Of a DNA stretch of 64,000 bases, positions 49,633-58,906 are shown piece after piece. Within the stretch, counting starts at the first letter, position 1. Each line of letters opens with the position of its first letter. This stretch comes from Paraburkholderia heleia NBRC 101817 (lineage in GTDB: Bacteria; Pseudomonadota; Gammaproteobacteria; Burkholderiales; Burkholderiaceae), in contig NZ_BBJH01000051.1 in the NCBI RefSeq assembly GCF_000739775.1, positions 1 through 64,000 on the forward strand. The letters run 5' to 3'. Both the position numbers and the translations under genes were made by a program. The notes under the pieces were generated by a model, which was given only the letters and a program-made list of their open reading frames with translations, did not search any database and had not been told where the DNA came from.

Positions 49633-50496
49633 TCACGTGCCCGGTTTGACGACCACCGTGCAAGTCGTGCCCGCGGCGAGCACCATGTCGTCCGGCACCT
49701 TGTCGATGTGGATGCGCACCGGCACACGCTGTGCGAGGCGCACCCAGTTGAAAGTCGGGTTCACGTCGGCGAGCAGTTCGCGGCTTTGCGGATTGTCGCG
49801 GTCGTAAATGCCGCGCGAGATGCTCTCGACGTGACCCTGGAGCGTGCCGCCGCTCATCAGCTTGATGTCGGCCTTGTTGCCCACCTTCACATGCGGCAGC
49901 TTGGTTTCCTCGAAGTAGCCGTAGACCCAGAACGAATGGCTGTCCACCACGGCGAGCTTGGCCTGGCCCGAGATCGCGTAGTCGCCCTGGAACACCTGCA
50001 GGTTCGTGATGTAGCCGTCCACCGGCGAGATCACGCGCGTGCGCTCGAGGTTGAGCCTGGCGGCGTCGAGTGCGGCGACGGCCTGCTGGTACTGCGCCTG
50101 CGCCGAGTTCGCGGTATGCGAGGCGTTTTCGCGGTTTTCGGCCGAGACCACTTCGCTGTCCATGTCGGCGCGGCGGCGCGCGTCGTCCTGGCGCATTGTC
50201 AGTTCGGCCTTGCGCGCGGCCACGGCGGCCTCGGCCTGCTCGACGGCGATCTGATAATGCGACGGGTCGATCTGCATGAGCAGGTCGCCCTTGTGCACGA
50301 ACTGGTTGTCCTTCACGGGCAACTCGACCACGGCGCCCGAGACGTCGGGGGCGATGTTCACCACTTCGGCGCGCACGCGGCCGTCGCGGGTCCACGGCTC
50401 GTCCATGTAGTGAACCCACAGGACGCGCCCGACCAGAATGGCGACGACGAAGATGATGGCCGTCGCGATAAAGCCAATGAGGTTGCGGATTGTCAT
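49633..50496 (-). CDS. HlyD/EmrA-type membrane fusion protein (AaeA-like)
   Basis: A 287-residue periplasmic adaptor. One N-terminal membrane helix (about 5-27) precedes a barrel-sandwich (lipoyl) domain split by a coiled coil: VVNIAPDVSGAVVELPVKDNQFVHKGDLLMQID, then AEAAVAARKAELTMRQDDARRR, then RVISPVDGYITNLQVFQGDY. The match is to AaeA. It links the inner-membrane FUSC component to the outer-membrane channel. The frame lies 40 bases after the DUF1656 stop. This is the last gene of the four-gene operon. Confidence 0.88.
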   Translation of the reverse strand: MTIRNLIGFIATAIIFVVAILVGRVLWVHYMDEPWTRDGRVRAEVVNIAPDVSGAVVELPVKDNQFVHKGDLLMQIDPSHYQIAVEQAEAAVAARKAELTMRQDDARRRADMDSEVVSAENRENASHTANSAQAQYQQAVAALDAARLNLERTRVISPVDGYITNLQVFQGDYAISGQAKLAVVDSHSFWVYGYFEETKLPHVKVGNKADIKLMSGGTLQGHVESISRGIYDRDNPQSRELLADVNPTFNWVRLAQRVPVRIHIDKVPDDMVLAAGTTCTVVVKPGT

Positions 50497-50536
50497 GATT
50501 CGGTTGATTCGTTCAGCGATGCATTCAGCGATACAT

Positions 50537-50737
50537 TTAGTGATAGACCGCGAGACCGAGCAGGCAGCATACGACCACGAGCAGGCTCACGCGAAAGAGG
50601 GACGGGTGCCAGACGACCCGGTAGAGGCCGGTTCGGGCCAGTACGGAATCGAGCACCCAGGTGATCGCCGCGCCCAGAATGAAGAGCAGCACGATCGCCG
50701 GGATATAGGCGTCCAGAAACGCGACGTCACGAGGCAT
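50537..50737 (-). CDS. DUF1656 small membrane protein (AaeX-like)
   Basis: A 66-residue membrane protein of DUF1656 with two helices (IPAIVLLFILGAAITWVL and LFRVSLLVVVCCLLGLAVY). It is a constant companion of FUSC efflux pumps and equals AaeX. The ATG at 50737 has AAGGAG upstream and overlaps the FUSC stop by 11 bp, which couples their translation. The function within the pump is unknown. Confidence 0.9.
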   Translation of the reverse strand: MPRDVAFLDAYIPAIVLLFILGAAITWVLDSVLARTGLYRVVWHPSLFRVSLLVVVCCLLGLAVYH

Positions 50738-52973
50738 GGTTGGCTCCTTGGCTCGCGCCAGGGTTCGCGCTGTCGTTGCCCGCGTGTGCCGCGAGCGGCG
50801 ATTGCGGGTCGATGAGCGCGGTGCGGATGAAATGCAGATGGCTCTGGATGCGCTGCAACTGGTGGCGCTCTTCGCGCGGCGGCGCGTCGCCACGTGCGGC
50901 TGCGCTCGTCGCCTCGGGCTTCCACATGCCTTGCAGCACGACCTGGCTGGCGTCGATTGCGCGCGCCGTCGCCGCGAGCGCATCCCGGTAGCGCGCCTCG
51001 CCCGGGCGCTCGAAGAGCGCGCTCACGGCCTTGAGCGTCGCGTCGATCGCCACGCGCCACGCCGTCCCCCGCGCGTACTGTGGATGCGCGGGCAGCGTGG
51101 CCAGCTCGTGGCGCAGATCGAGCGCGGCGTTGCCGACTTCGAGCGTGGAGAAGAGCCAGCGCATCGTGTCGCGGCGTTGTGCGTCGTCGTTGCCCGCGAT
51201 CGCCGAGAGCTGGAACATCAGGTCGCGCGCGCCGCTCTCGAAGCGGTTGCGCAGCCCCTTCAGGCGCGCGCGGCAAGCATGCACGGCCCCGCCGCGCAGG
51301 TCGGCGAGCAGGCGCCGGCGCAGCCACGGCGTGGAAGGCGGCAGGAGCACGGCGAACGCGAGAGCGGAGACCGCCATCGAGGCGACGAGCGCGAGCGCGT
51401 CGTTCATATAGCTGCCCGGGTTGTACTGCACGACGTTGTCCGGCCCCGCGAGAAAGCACAGGAAGATGCAGTAGCCCACACCGTAGCCGGCGTACTTCGG
51501 GCGCGTCGTGACGAACACGCCGAACGCGAGCGCGGGTGCGAGCGCGACGCACAGCATGACGAAGCCGTCGATATGCGGAAACACGCCGAACGTGAGCATC
51601 ATGCCGACGAGCGATGCGAGCACGGTGCCGAGCGCCATCTGCGCCGCCATGCGCGCGGGCTGCGGCGCGGATGAGGCGAGCGCGCAGGTCGCGGCGGCAT
51701 TGAGCACGAGGTTCGTGCCGCTCGGCCACGCGGTGGCGATCCAGAACGCGCCGAGCAGCGTCATCACGACCGCGGCGCGCAGTCCGGCGACGCCCGCTGC
51801 GATCAGGTTCGTCTTCGGCACGTAGCGCGCGAGCCATTTTTCGCGCGCATGCGTATCGACGGCGAGCGACGCGTAGGTGGCGGTGTACTCGGTCATCTCG
51901 TGCACGAAGCGGTAGAACAGTTCCGTGGCGGTGTCGAAGTCGAGCAGGCGCGCATCGCCTTGTGCCTCGAGTTCCGCGCGCGTGGCGCGCACGCGCCGGG
52001 GCAGCGCCGCGCGGTAGTCGTCGAGTTGCTTCGAGACATGCGTCGCGTCGGCGGCCGTGAGCACCGGCTCGCCCGCTTTGGCGAACAGCGGCGCGATCTC
52101 GCGGAAGTACGGTTCGAGCGCATCGACGGTGGCCGGGGAGCCATCCGCGCGCAGACGGTTCATCAACTGATGCAGCGCGTGAAAGCGCGTGGAGACCGTC
52201 ATGAACTCGGTGTTCAGGCGCGCGAGGCGCCCCGAGCGCATGCGCGCGTCCGGCGACTCGAACACCGCCGTGCTGCGGCTCGCTTCGAGGCCCACGACGT
52301 CGGCGACGAAGCGCGCATTGCTCGCTTCGATATGCGAACGATCGATACGCCCGGCAAGCGCCGCCGAAACGTAGTCGACGAACGACGAGAAACGGCGCCG
52401 CACGTTCGAGCGCAGCAGTTCGCCCGTAAACTGCGGAAACACCACAGCGCTGACGAAACCCGAGCAAAGGATGCCGATCGAGATCTCGCTCACGCGCGTC
52501 ATCGCCGACATGAACGCGCCGTCGGGATGCTGCGAGGCCGGAATGCCGATGAGCGCCGCCGTGTAGCCCGCGAGCACGAAGCCGTACGAACGGAAGTTGC
52601 GGTTGCGCGCGGCGCCGGCGGTGCACAGGCCGACCCACAGCGCCGTCGAGACGATGAAGAGCTCCGGCTGCTGCGCGAAGAGGCCGATCAGCGCGAGCAT
52701 CACGACGAGGCCCACGAGCGTGCCGCAAAGCCGGTAGAAGCTCTTGGCGAACACGGGACCGCTGTGCGGCTGCATCACGATGAACACGGTGGTCATGGCC
52801 GTGCGCGGCTGCGGCAGATCGAGCTTCATGGCGACGCCGAGCGCGAGCAGCGCAGCGGCGACCGCCTTGAAGAGATAGATCCAGACGAGGCCGTCGGTAC
52901 GCGCCCAGTCGACGAGCGCGGCGCAGAGGTTTTGACCGCCCGGCTGCGAGGGGGAGGAGGTGGACGCTTGCAT
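50727..52973 (-). CDS. FUSC family efflux transporter (AaeB-like)
   Basis: A 748-residue inner-membrane protein of the aromatic acid exporter family. Two membrane blocks of about six helices (about 28-180 and 405-545) flank soluble domains. The N-terminal VWIYLFKAVAAALLALGVAMKLDLPQPRTAMTTVFIVMQP region and the FVMLCVALAPALAFGVF block are typical. AaeB exports p-hydroxybenzoate-type acids; substrate here is inferred only. The ATG at 52973 follows the NodT stop by 11 bases with a GAGGC site. The frame extends upstream far into nodT, but that part is a shadow. Confidence 0.88.
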   Translation of the reverse strand: MQASTSSPSQPGGQNLCAALVDWARTDGLVWIYLFKAVAAALLALGVAMKLDLPQPRTAMTTVFIVMQPHSGPVFAKSFYRLCGTLVGLVVMLALIGLFAQQPELFIVSTALWVGLCTAGAARNRNFRSYGFVLAGYTAALIGIPASQHPDGAFMSAMTRVSEISIGILCSGFVSAVVFPQFTGELLRSNVRRRFSSFVDYVSAALAGRIDRSHIEASNARFVADVVGLEASRSTAVFESPDARMRSGRLARLNTEFMTVSTRFHALHQLMNRLRADGSPATVDALEPYFREIAPLFAKAGEPVLTAADATHVSKQLDDYRAALPRRVRATRAELEAQGDARLLDFDTATELFYRFVHEMTEYTATYASLAVDTHAREKWLARYVPKTNLIAAGVAGLRAAVVMTLLGAFWIATAWPSGTNLVLNAAATCALASSAPQPARMAAQMALGTVLASLVGMMLTFGVFPHIDGFVMLCVALAPALAFGVFVTTRPKYAGYGVGYCIFLCFLAGPDNVVQYNPGSYMNDALALVASMAVSALAFAVLLPPSTPWLRRRLLADLRGGAVHACRARLKGLRNRFESGARDLMFQLSAIAGNDDAQRRDTMRWLFSTLEVGNAALDLRHELATLPAHPQYARGTAWRVAIDATLKAVSALFERPGEARYRDALAATARAIDASQVVLQGMWKPEATSAAARGDAPPREERHQLQRIQSHLHFIRTALIDPQSPLAAHAGNDSANPGASQGANHAS

Positions 52974-52984
52974 GGCCGGCTGCC

Positions 52985-54613
52985 TCAGTGCGCCGCGCCG
53001 GTCGCGCCGGCGTTGCCCGATGCGCCCGCATCGGCGGCGTCGGGCCCCGGCGAAGCGTGCGAGCCGTGCGGCGCGAGCAGCGCCGCGGGCATGAGCGGCA
53101 CGTCGCGCGTCTTCTTGCCGTGCGCGGGGAGTTGCTCGGCTTCGGTCGGGCCCTTCGCCGCGGCATCGCTCGATGCGTCGATCATGCCGCCGCCCAGCGC
53201 GGCGACGAGCGTGGCGTGTGCGGCGAGGCGCTCGGCCTGCACGTGCGCGACGCCTTCCTGTGCGCGCAACAGCTGCGTTTGCGCAATCAGCACGTTGACA
53301 TAGTCGGTCAGGCCGCGGCGGAAGCCTTCCTGCGCGAGATCGTAATTGCGCTGCGCGGCCGCGACCGAGCGATGCGCGTCGTCTTCCTGCGTCGCGAGCG
53401 AGCGCATGCGCACGACCTGATCGGCGATTTCCTTGAGCGCGGTGACGATCGTCTGGTTGTACTGATCGACGGCGATGTCGTAGGAGGCGGACTGCGCGCC
53501 GAGCTGCGCGCGCAGGCGTCCACCGTCGAAGATCGGCAGCGACAGCGCGGGACCCGCGGAGTAGCTGCCGCTCATCGATTTGAGGAACTGGAACAGCGGG
53601 CCGGCCGCTGCGTAGCCGCCCATCGAAACGAGCAGGTTCACGTTCGGATAGAAGTCGGCCTTCGCGACGTCGATGCCGCGCGCCTGCGCGGCGACGAGCC
53701 AGCGCGCCGCGACCACGTCGGGGCGATAGCCGATCAACTGGGCCGGCAATGCCGAGGGCAGGCCCGCGGGCGCAGCGAGCGAGAGTGCAGGGCGCGCGAT
53801 CGATTCGCCGGCGCCCGGACCCTTGCCCGCGAGCGCCGCGAGCTGGTTTTTGCCGAGCGCGATGGATTCTTCGAGCGCGTCGATCTGGCGCTCGTATTCG
53901 GGCAGCGGCGTTTGCGCCTGGCTCACTTCGAGCTGGGTGCCGATGCCGCCCGCCAGGCGCTTTTGCGCGAGCGTCAGAATGCGCTGCTGCTGGGCAAGCG
54001 TTTGTTTCGCAATGTCGAGCAGCGCGTAGTTCATCGACATCTCGATGTAGGTGCGCGTGACATTGACTTCGAGTTCGAGCTGCGCTGCGCGCGCGTCTGC
54101 AGCTGTGGCGTGCGCCACGTCGAGCGCGCGCTCGGCGTTGTTCCTGTCCTGACCCCAGAGGTCGAGGTGATACGAGAGGCCGAGCGTCGCCGTGTTGTTC
54201 CACGTATTCGCGCCCGCGAGCGGTCCCGGTCCGTAATAAACGTTGTCGGACCATTGCTGACGCTGAATGGACATGCTGCCGTTGATTTGCGGCAGGAGTC
54301 CGGCCTGGGCCACGCCCACCATCGAGCGCGCCTCGCGCACCCGCGCCTGGGCGGCGGCAAGCGAGGGGTTGCCGGCCACGGAGGCTTCGATCCAGGCGCT
54401 CAGTTGAGGGTCGTTATAGCCGCGCCACCAGTCGCTGGCGGGCCAGGCGGCGTCGGTGTCGGCCGCGCGGATCGCCGCTCCGGCGTCGAGTTGCGCGGCT
54501 TGGGCCTGCTTCGCTTGCGGTGCGATGCCCCCGGTACTGGCGCAGCCCGCGATTATCAACGAGAACGTAAGAACCGTGAGTGCGGCTAGTCCTTTCGGTA
54601 CCGGAGACTGCAC
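52985..54613 (-). CDS. NodT family outer-membrane efflux lipoprotein
   Basis: A 542-residue outer-membrane channel of the RND/NodT (OprM, TolC-like) class. The signal peptide ends in the lipobox IAGC (Cys24), so it is palmitoylated. Two repeats of helical barrel structure follow: WWRGYNDPQLSAWIEASVAGNPSLAAAQARVREA and QLIGYRPDVVAARWLVAAQARGIDVAKADFYPNVNL. A long His/Gly/Ala-rich tail (about 480-542) is unusual for the family and looks disordered. It is the first gene of the operon and supplies the outer-membrane exit for the FUSC pump. Confidence 0.9.
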   Translation of the reverse strand: MQSPVPKGLAALTVLTFSLIIAGCASTGGIAPQAKQAQAAQLDAGAAIRAADTDAAWPASDWWRGYNDPQLSAWIEASVAGNPSLAAAQARVREARSMVGVAQAGLLPQINGSMSIQRQQWSDNVYYGPGPLAGANTWNNTATLGLSYHLDLWGQDRNNAERALDVAHATAADARAAQLELEVNVTRTYIEMSMNYALLDIAKQTLAQQQRILTLAQKRLAGGIGTQLEVSQAQTPLPEYERQIDALEESIALGKNQLAALAGKGPGAGESIARPALSLAAPAGLPSALPAQLIGYRPDVVAARWLVAAQARGIDVAKADFYPNVNLLVSMGGYAAAGPLFQFLKSMSGSYSAGPALSLPIFDGGRLRAQLGAQSASYDIAVDQYNQTIVTALKEIADQVVRMRSLATQEDDAHRSVAAAQRNYDLAQEGFRRGLTDYVNVLIAQTQLLRAQEGVAHVQAERLAAHATLVAALGGGMIDASSDAAAKGPTEAEQLPAHGKKTRDVPLMPAALLAPHGSHASPGPDAADAGASGNAGATGAAH

Positions 54614-54712
54614 GATTTACTCCTTATCTTGACTATGAATCACTGAGCGCCATTATATTTTTTGCGCAATTGGTGAATAACCGGTAAGGATGCAAGGCAT
54701 TTTTACGAATAG

Positions 54713-54745
54713 TGAGACAATCGATCTTGCGAAATATGAAACAAT
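54713..54745. promoter_or_regulatory. direct repeats in the efflux-LysR divergent gap
   Basis: TGAGACAAT (54713-54721) and TGAAACAAT (54737-54745) match at 8 of 9 positions, 24 bases apart, inside the AT-rich gap. They could be LysR half-sites controlling the pump operon, whose minus-strand TATAAT is at 54652-54657. Confidence 0.3.
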
Positions 54746-54769
54746 TCGTGTGTCAGATAGAGGATTGGT

Positions 54770-55708
54770 ATGGATACGCTTCAAAACATGCGTGTATTCG
54801 TCCGGGTGGTGGAGGCGGGCAGCTTCACGGGCGCGGCGCAATACTTGAACACGACCACGGCTTATGCTTCGCGCGCGGTCTCCGATCTGGAGGCGCACCT
54901 GCGCACGCGCCTGCTGAACCGCACGACGCGCCGCATCGCGCTCACCGAGGCGGGCGAGCGCTACCTCCAGCGCTGCGAGCAGATCCTCGCCTACGTGGAT
55001 CAGGCTGAAGCGGAAGCCGGCGACGCGCATGCGCGCCCCTCGGGCAAGCTCAAGGTCCACGCCATGACGAGCTTCGGCCAGCACTATGTGGTGCCGGCGG
55101 TGGGGCAGTATCAGCAGCGCTATCCTGACGTGCACGTGGAGCTCACGCTCGCGCAGCGCATGCCGGACCTGCTCGACGAGGGTTATGACGTGGCGCTCGT
55201 GGTCGCGACCGATCTGCCGGATTCCGGTTTCGTCTCGCAGCGGCTCACGAGCGCGTTCAGCATCGCGGTTGCCTCGCCCGCATACCTTGAAAGGCGCGGC
55301 GTGCCGCAAAAGCCTGCCGATCTCGCGAGCCACACCTGCCTGCAGATGGTGACGCCCGTGTTCCCGACCGCGCAGTGGCAGTTCACCGGCCCCGAAGGCG
55401 AGACCACCGTCGAGCTCGGCGCGGCGACCTTCCAGGTGAACGTGGCGGAGGCGATGGCGGTGGCCGTGCGCGAAGGCATGGGCGTGGGCCTGCTGCCGAT
55501 CTATTCGGCGATCAGCGGTCTGCGCAGCGGCGAGCTGCAATGGATCCTGCCGGAGTACAAGTCGCAGGAGATGAACGTCTTCGCGGTGTATCCGTCACGC
55601 CAGTATCTCGACGCGAAGATCCGCACGTGGGTCGAGCTGCTGCGCGAGAGCATGCCTTCGACGCTCGCGCGGGATCAGAACGAACTGCGCCAGTTCGCGC
55701 GCACCTGA
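54770..55708 (+). CDS. LysR-type regulator divergent from the efflux operon
   Basis: A 312-residue regulator with the N-terminal HTH (MRVFVRVVEAGSFTGAAQYLNTTTAYASRAVSDLEAHL) and effector domain (about 92-290). It resembles the AaeR-type activators that induce the AaeXAB pump with aromatic acids. The ATG at 54770 has GAGG upstream. It is divergent from nodT, with candidate sites at 54713-54745. Its specific inducer is not known. Confidence 0.88.
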   Translation: MDTLQNMRVFVRVVEAGSFTGAAQYLNTTTAYASRAVSDLEAHLRTRLLNRTTRRIALTEAGERYLQRCEQILAYVDQAEAEAGDAHARPSGKLKVHAMTSFGQHYVVPAVGQYQQRYPDVHVELTLAQRMPDLLDEGYDVALVVATDLPDSGFVSQRLTSAFSIAVASPAYLERRGVPQKPADLASHTCLQMVTPVFPTAQWQFTGPEGETTVELGAATFQVNVAEAMAVAVREGMGVGLLPIYSAISGLRSGELQWILPEYKSQEMNVFAVYPSRQYLDAKIRTWVELLRESMPSTLARDQNELRQFART

Positions 55709-55864
55709 GGCGCTGCGCCAGGCGCCCGGGCGGAAGGCGGCCGGTGACAGCCTGTTACAGCTTGCGCAGATGGCAACATTTCCTTACGCCCGGCGGCACG
55801 GCGGCTTGGTAAGGTAGCGGGACTGTTTCACGCAACCCTCTATTTGCCAACACCGGGAACTTAC

Positions 55865-56008
55865 ATGGATACGCATCTGATGATCGGCATCGCTGTGATG
55901 ATGGGCCTGATCGGCATCGCGGCGTCGCGCGATCTGCTGCGCATGCGCCGCGCGCAGCTCCAGCCCGTGACGCTGCGCGTGCGTCGCGACGACGCTCGCA
56001 TGCAGTAA
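55865..56008 (+). CDS. 47-residue membrane peptide
   Basis: Too short for most automatic callers: MDTHLMIGIAVMMGLIGIAA then a basic tail rich in Arg (RDLLRMRRAQ, LRVRRDDARMQ). It has one hydrophobic helix (about 4-20), and a positive-inside tail. A GGGAA site lies upstream. It stands alone, 156 bases after the LysR gene and convergent with the metallophosphoesterase. I see no family; coding is judged from the ribosome binding site, hydrophobic pattern and clean ATG-TAA. Confidence 0.45.
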   Translation: MDTHLMIGIAVMMGLIGIAASRDLLRMRRAQLQPVTLRVRRDDARMQ

Positions 56009-56043
56009 GCACGCGTGCCAGTCAAGCGGGCACGTTTGCCGCG

Positions 56044-56853
56044 CTAGATTTCCACCACCTTGTCCCACGCAAAGGCCGGATTCTCCGGTCGCCCTGTGCG
56101 GCGGTCGCGATAGCCGCGCGGATTGCACACCACGCGCGTGCCGTTGACCGTGTAGTCGAAGCACGTATGCGTGTGGCCGTGAATCCATAGCGCGACAGGC
56201 GCGCGCACGAGCGCGTCGAGATCGCTCACGAATCCCGCCGACACGAGATCTTCCGCGTAACGCGGCGCGAGGCTCTGCCTGTGCGGCGCGTGGTGCGTGA
56301 CGACGATCGTCTCGCCCGCGAAGGGCTTTGCCAGCTCCGCTTCGAGCCACGCGCGCGAACGCGCATGGAGGGCGAGCGAGTCGGCCGGCGTGAAGTCGCG
56401 TGCGAGCGCTTGCGGGCTATCCGGCCAGGACACCTGGATCAATCCGCGAAAGTCCAGCATCACGCGCATGGCAGCCGCAATGGCGGCCTCGCGCGCGGCA
56501 TCGTCGGCGCCGAAGAGGGCGAAGTCCGCCCAGAGCGTGGTGCCGAGCACGCGAAAGCGGCCCGCCGGATCGACATGCACGCCGTCGTTGAGAAAGTGCA
56601 CGTTGTCGAGCGTGGAGGCGGCGTCGCGCATCGCCGTTTCCAGCGCGCCGAGGTCGCCGTCGTAGTACTCGTGATTGCCGGGCACGTACACCACCGGCAC
56701 CTGCGGATCGAACGTTTGCGCCGCCCAGCGCAGCCCCAGCCCATGATTGTGGATGTCGCCCGCGAGCACGACGAGATCGGCCTGCGCATGCGGGATCGTG
56801 TCGGGCTCGTCGTTTTCCAGATGCAGGTCGGACAGCACGCGGATCTTCAGCAC
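56044..56853 (-). CDS. metallophosphoesterase (calcineurin-like)
   Basis: A 269-residue metallophosphatase with all family motifs: DLHLE, GDIHNHG, GNHEYYDGD, HHAPH and GHTHTCFD, which bind two metal ions. It dephosphorylates an unknown phospho-ester in the cytoplasm. The ATG at 56853 starts MLKIRVLSDLHLEN, right at the first motif. It is 27 bases after the FAD oxidase gene on the same strand, suggesting cotranscription, though no metabolic link is apparent. Confidence 0.88.
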   Translation of the reverse strand: MLKIRVLSDLHLENDEPDTIPHAQADLVVLAGDIHNHGLGLRWAAQTFDPQVPVVYVPGNHEYYDGDLGALETAMRDAASTLDNVHFLNDGVHVDPAGRFRVLGTTLWADFALFGADDAAREAAIAAAMRVMLDFRGLIQVSWPDSPQALARDFTPADSLALHARSRAWLEAELAKPFAGETIVVTHHAPHRQSLAPRYAEDLVSAGFVSDLDALVRAPVALWIHGHTHTCFDYTVNGTRVVCNPRGYRDRRTGRPENPAFAWDKVVEI

Positions 56854-56880
56854 AATGTCGGCTCCTTGCGGTCTGCGCGT

Positions 56881-58311
56881 TCAGCGCAGCACTTTCCCCG
56901 GATTCATCAGGTTCAGCGGGTCGAGCGCGGTCTTGATCGCGCGCATCAGCGCGAGTTCGACCTCGCTCTTGTAGTGCAGGTTCTCGTCGATCTTCAACTG
57001 CCCGAGGCCGTGTTCCGCACTGATCGTGCCGCGATGGCGATCCACGCTGTCGTAGACGATGCGGTTCAGCGTCTTCTCGTTGTCGGCGAGGAAGCGCTTC
57101 GGGTCGCCGCCTTCGGGCGCCTGGACGTTGTAGTGCAGATTGCCGTCGCCGAGATGGCCGAAGGTGACCATGCGCGCGCCGGGTACCGCGCGCGCGATTT
57201 CGGCGTCGGTTTCCTCGATGAAGTGGCCGATACGCGAGATCGGCACGCCGATATCGTGCTTGATGTTCAACCCTTCCTGCGCCTGCGCGAGCGGAATGTG
57301 CTCGCGGATATTCCAGAACGCCTGCGACTGCGCGAGGCTTTCCGCGACCACGGCGTCTTCCACAATGCCTTGTTCGAGCGCTTCTTCCATGAGCCGCTCG
57401 AAGAGTGCGCGCGCGTGCTCTTCGCTTTCGTTGTCCGACAGTTCGAGCAGCACGACCTGCGCGTGATGTTGCGCGAACGGATAGCGCAGTTGCGGGAAAT
57501 GACGGCCGACGAGCCGCATGCAGAAGTCCGACATCAGCTCGAAGCCCGTGAGCAACGGCCCGGCGTAGCGCTGCGCGAGCGCGAGGAAGTCGAGCGCCGC
57601 GTGCGCCGAGCCGAGCGCGGCGAGCGCGGTGACGCGCGCGGCCGGCAGCGGGTGCAGCTTCATGACCGCGGCGGTGATGACGCCGAGCGTGCCTTCCGCG
57701 CCAATGAAGAGGTCGCGCAGATCGTAGCCGGTGTTGTCCTTGCGCAGCCCGCGCAGGCCGTCCCAGATCTCGCCTTGCGGCGTCACGACTTCGAGGCCGA
57801 GGCACAGCTCGCGCGTGTTGCCATAGCGCAGCACGCCGGTACCGCCCGCGTTGGTCGAGAGATTGCCGCCGATCGTGCAGCTGCCTTCGGCCGCGAGCGA
57901 TAGCGGGAAGAGGCGGCCCGCATCCTTTGCGCGCGCCTGCACTTCGGCCAGGATCACGCCGGCTTCGACCGTGATCGTATTGTTGTGCGGATCGATTTCG
58001 CGCACGCGGTTCAGGCGGCGCAGGCTCAGCACGGCCTGGCTGCCGCTCGCGTCGGGCGTCGCGCCGCCCGCGAGGCCCGTGTTGCCGCCTTGCGGCACGA
58101 GTGCCACGCGATGCGCGTGCGCGAGCTTCACGACCGCGGCCACTTCCTGCGTATTGGCCGGGCAGAGCACGGCGAAGGCCGCGCCCTGGTAGCGGCGGCG
58201 CCAGTCGGCGAGGTAGGGCGCGGTGTCGTGTGCGTCGGTCAGCGCGTATTGCGCGCCGATGGCGGCGGCACAGGCGTCGAGAAAGGCTCGGCAGGCGGTG
58301 GAGTCGGTCAT
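56881..58311 (-). CDS. FAD-binding oxidoreductase (GlcD / D-2-hydroxyacid dehydrogenase type)
   Basis: A 476-residue flavoprotein of the vanillyl-alcohol oxidase fold. The FAD-binding domain holds VPQGGNTGLAGGATPDASGSQAVLSL and GSCTIGGNLSTNAGGTGVLRYG. The C-terminal substrate domain (FAD-oxidase_C) ends with GHLGDGNLHYNVQ and EHGLGQLK. It likely oxidises a D-2-hydroxy acid such as D-lactate, glycolate or D-2-hydroxyglutarate, giving electrons to the respiratory chain; which one is not set by sequence. The ATG at 58311 fits family length. It is probably upstream of the phosphoesterase in one operon. Confidence 0.88.
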   Translation of the reverse strand: MTDSTACRAFLDACAAAIGAQYALTDAHDTAPYLADWRRRYQGAAFAVLCPANTQEVAAVVKLAHAHRVALVPQGGNTGLAGGATPDASGSQAVLSLRRLNRVREIDPHNNTITVEAGVILAEVQARAKDAGRLFPLSLAAEGSCTIGGNLSTNAGGTGVLRYGNTRELCLGLEVVTPQGEIWDGLRGLRKDNTGYDLRDLFIGAEGTLGVITAAVMKLHPLPAARVTALAALGSAHAALDFLALAQRYAGPLLTGFELMSDFCMRLVGRHFPQLRYPFAQHHAQVVLLELSDNESEEHARALFERLMEEALEQGIVEDAVVAESLAQSQAFWNIREHIPLAQAQEGLNIKHDIGVPISRIGHFIEETDAEIARAVPGARMVTFGHLGDGNLHYNVQAPEGGDPKRFLADNEKTLNRIVYDSVDRHRGTISAEHGLGQLKIDENLHYKSEVELALMRAIKTALDPLNLMNPGKVLR

Positions 58312-58489
58312 GGTGTTTCGGAGGTTCGCGCCTGGGCTCGACTGGCTCGCGGCGCGATTGTCGTGAAGTCGCGAGGCTCAAACAGATAGTTTGACACGGG
58401 GATAGCCTTCACGCAGCGGTCGCGGACAAGGCTGACGCGGCGTGGATGCGACCTGGATGCGTCGCGGAATGAGCCTCGGATCGAGCCGC

Positions 58490-58906
58490 TCAGGCCGACT
58501 CGCGTTTCATTGGCTTTGCGGCACGCTTCGCAGCGCGTTTGTACGGCGCGACATAGGCAAGCGCGCACGCGAAGAAGCCTAGCGCAAGCGCGACTTCCAG
58601 CCAGCCGAGCCGGTTGCCCGGCGCGGGATCGGTCATGCCGCGCACGATGCCTTCCGCGAAGTAGAGCAGCACGAGCATCGCCGCCCATTGCAGCGTGTAG
58701 AGCCTGCGTCGCAGCACGCCCGGCAGGGCGATGGCGAGCGGCACGGCCTTGAGCACGAGCGCGCTGCCGCCGGGCCGCAGCGGCGCGAGCCGCCATTCCC
58801 ACGCAATGCACAGCAGCGTGAGCGCGGCAAGCATCGCAAACGCGCCGAGCGCGGCGCCGCGACGCGGGGCGACGGGCTCGGTGACGCCGTCCGCGCGGGT
58901 GCTCAC
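58490..58906 (-). CDS. DUF2069 family membrane protein
   Basis: A 138-residue protein with four predicted membrane helices (about 20-37, 48-64, 70-88 and 105-124) and a basic C-terminal tail (YKRAAKRAAKPMKRESA). It belongs to DUF2069, of unknown function. The GTG at 58906 overlaps the WrbA-like stop as GTGA, the usual coupling signal, and has AAGG upstream. WrbA-DUF2069 pairs recur in related genomes as far as I know (established knowledge). Confidence 0.82.
   Translation of the reverse strand: MSTRADGVTEPVAPRRGAALGAFAMLAALTLLCIAWEWRLAPLRPGGSALVLKAVPLAIALPGVLRRRLYTLQWAAMLVLLYFAEGIVRGMTDPAPGNRLGWLEVALALGFFACALAYVAPYKRAAKRAAKPMKRESA

Noticed and set aside
52974..54254. Upstream extension of the FUSC frame to 54254
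   Set aside because: The extension lies inside nodT in another frame; the FUSC protein starts at 52973, just after the NodT stop and with a ribosome binding site.
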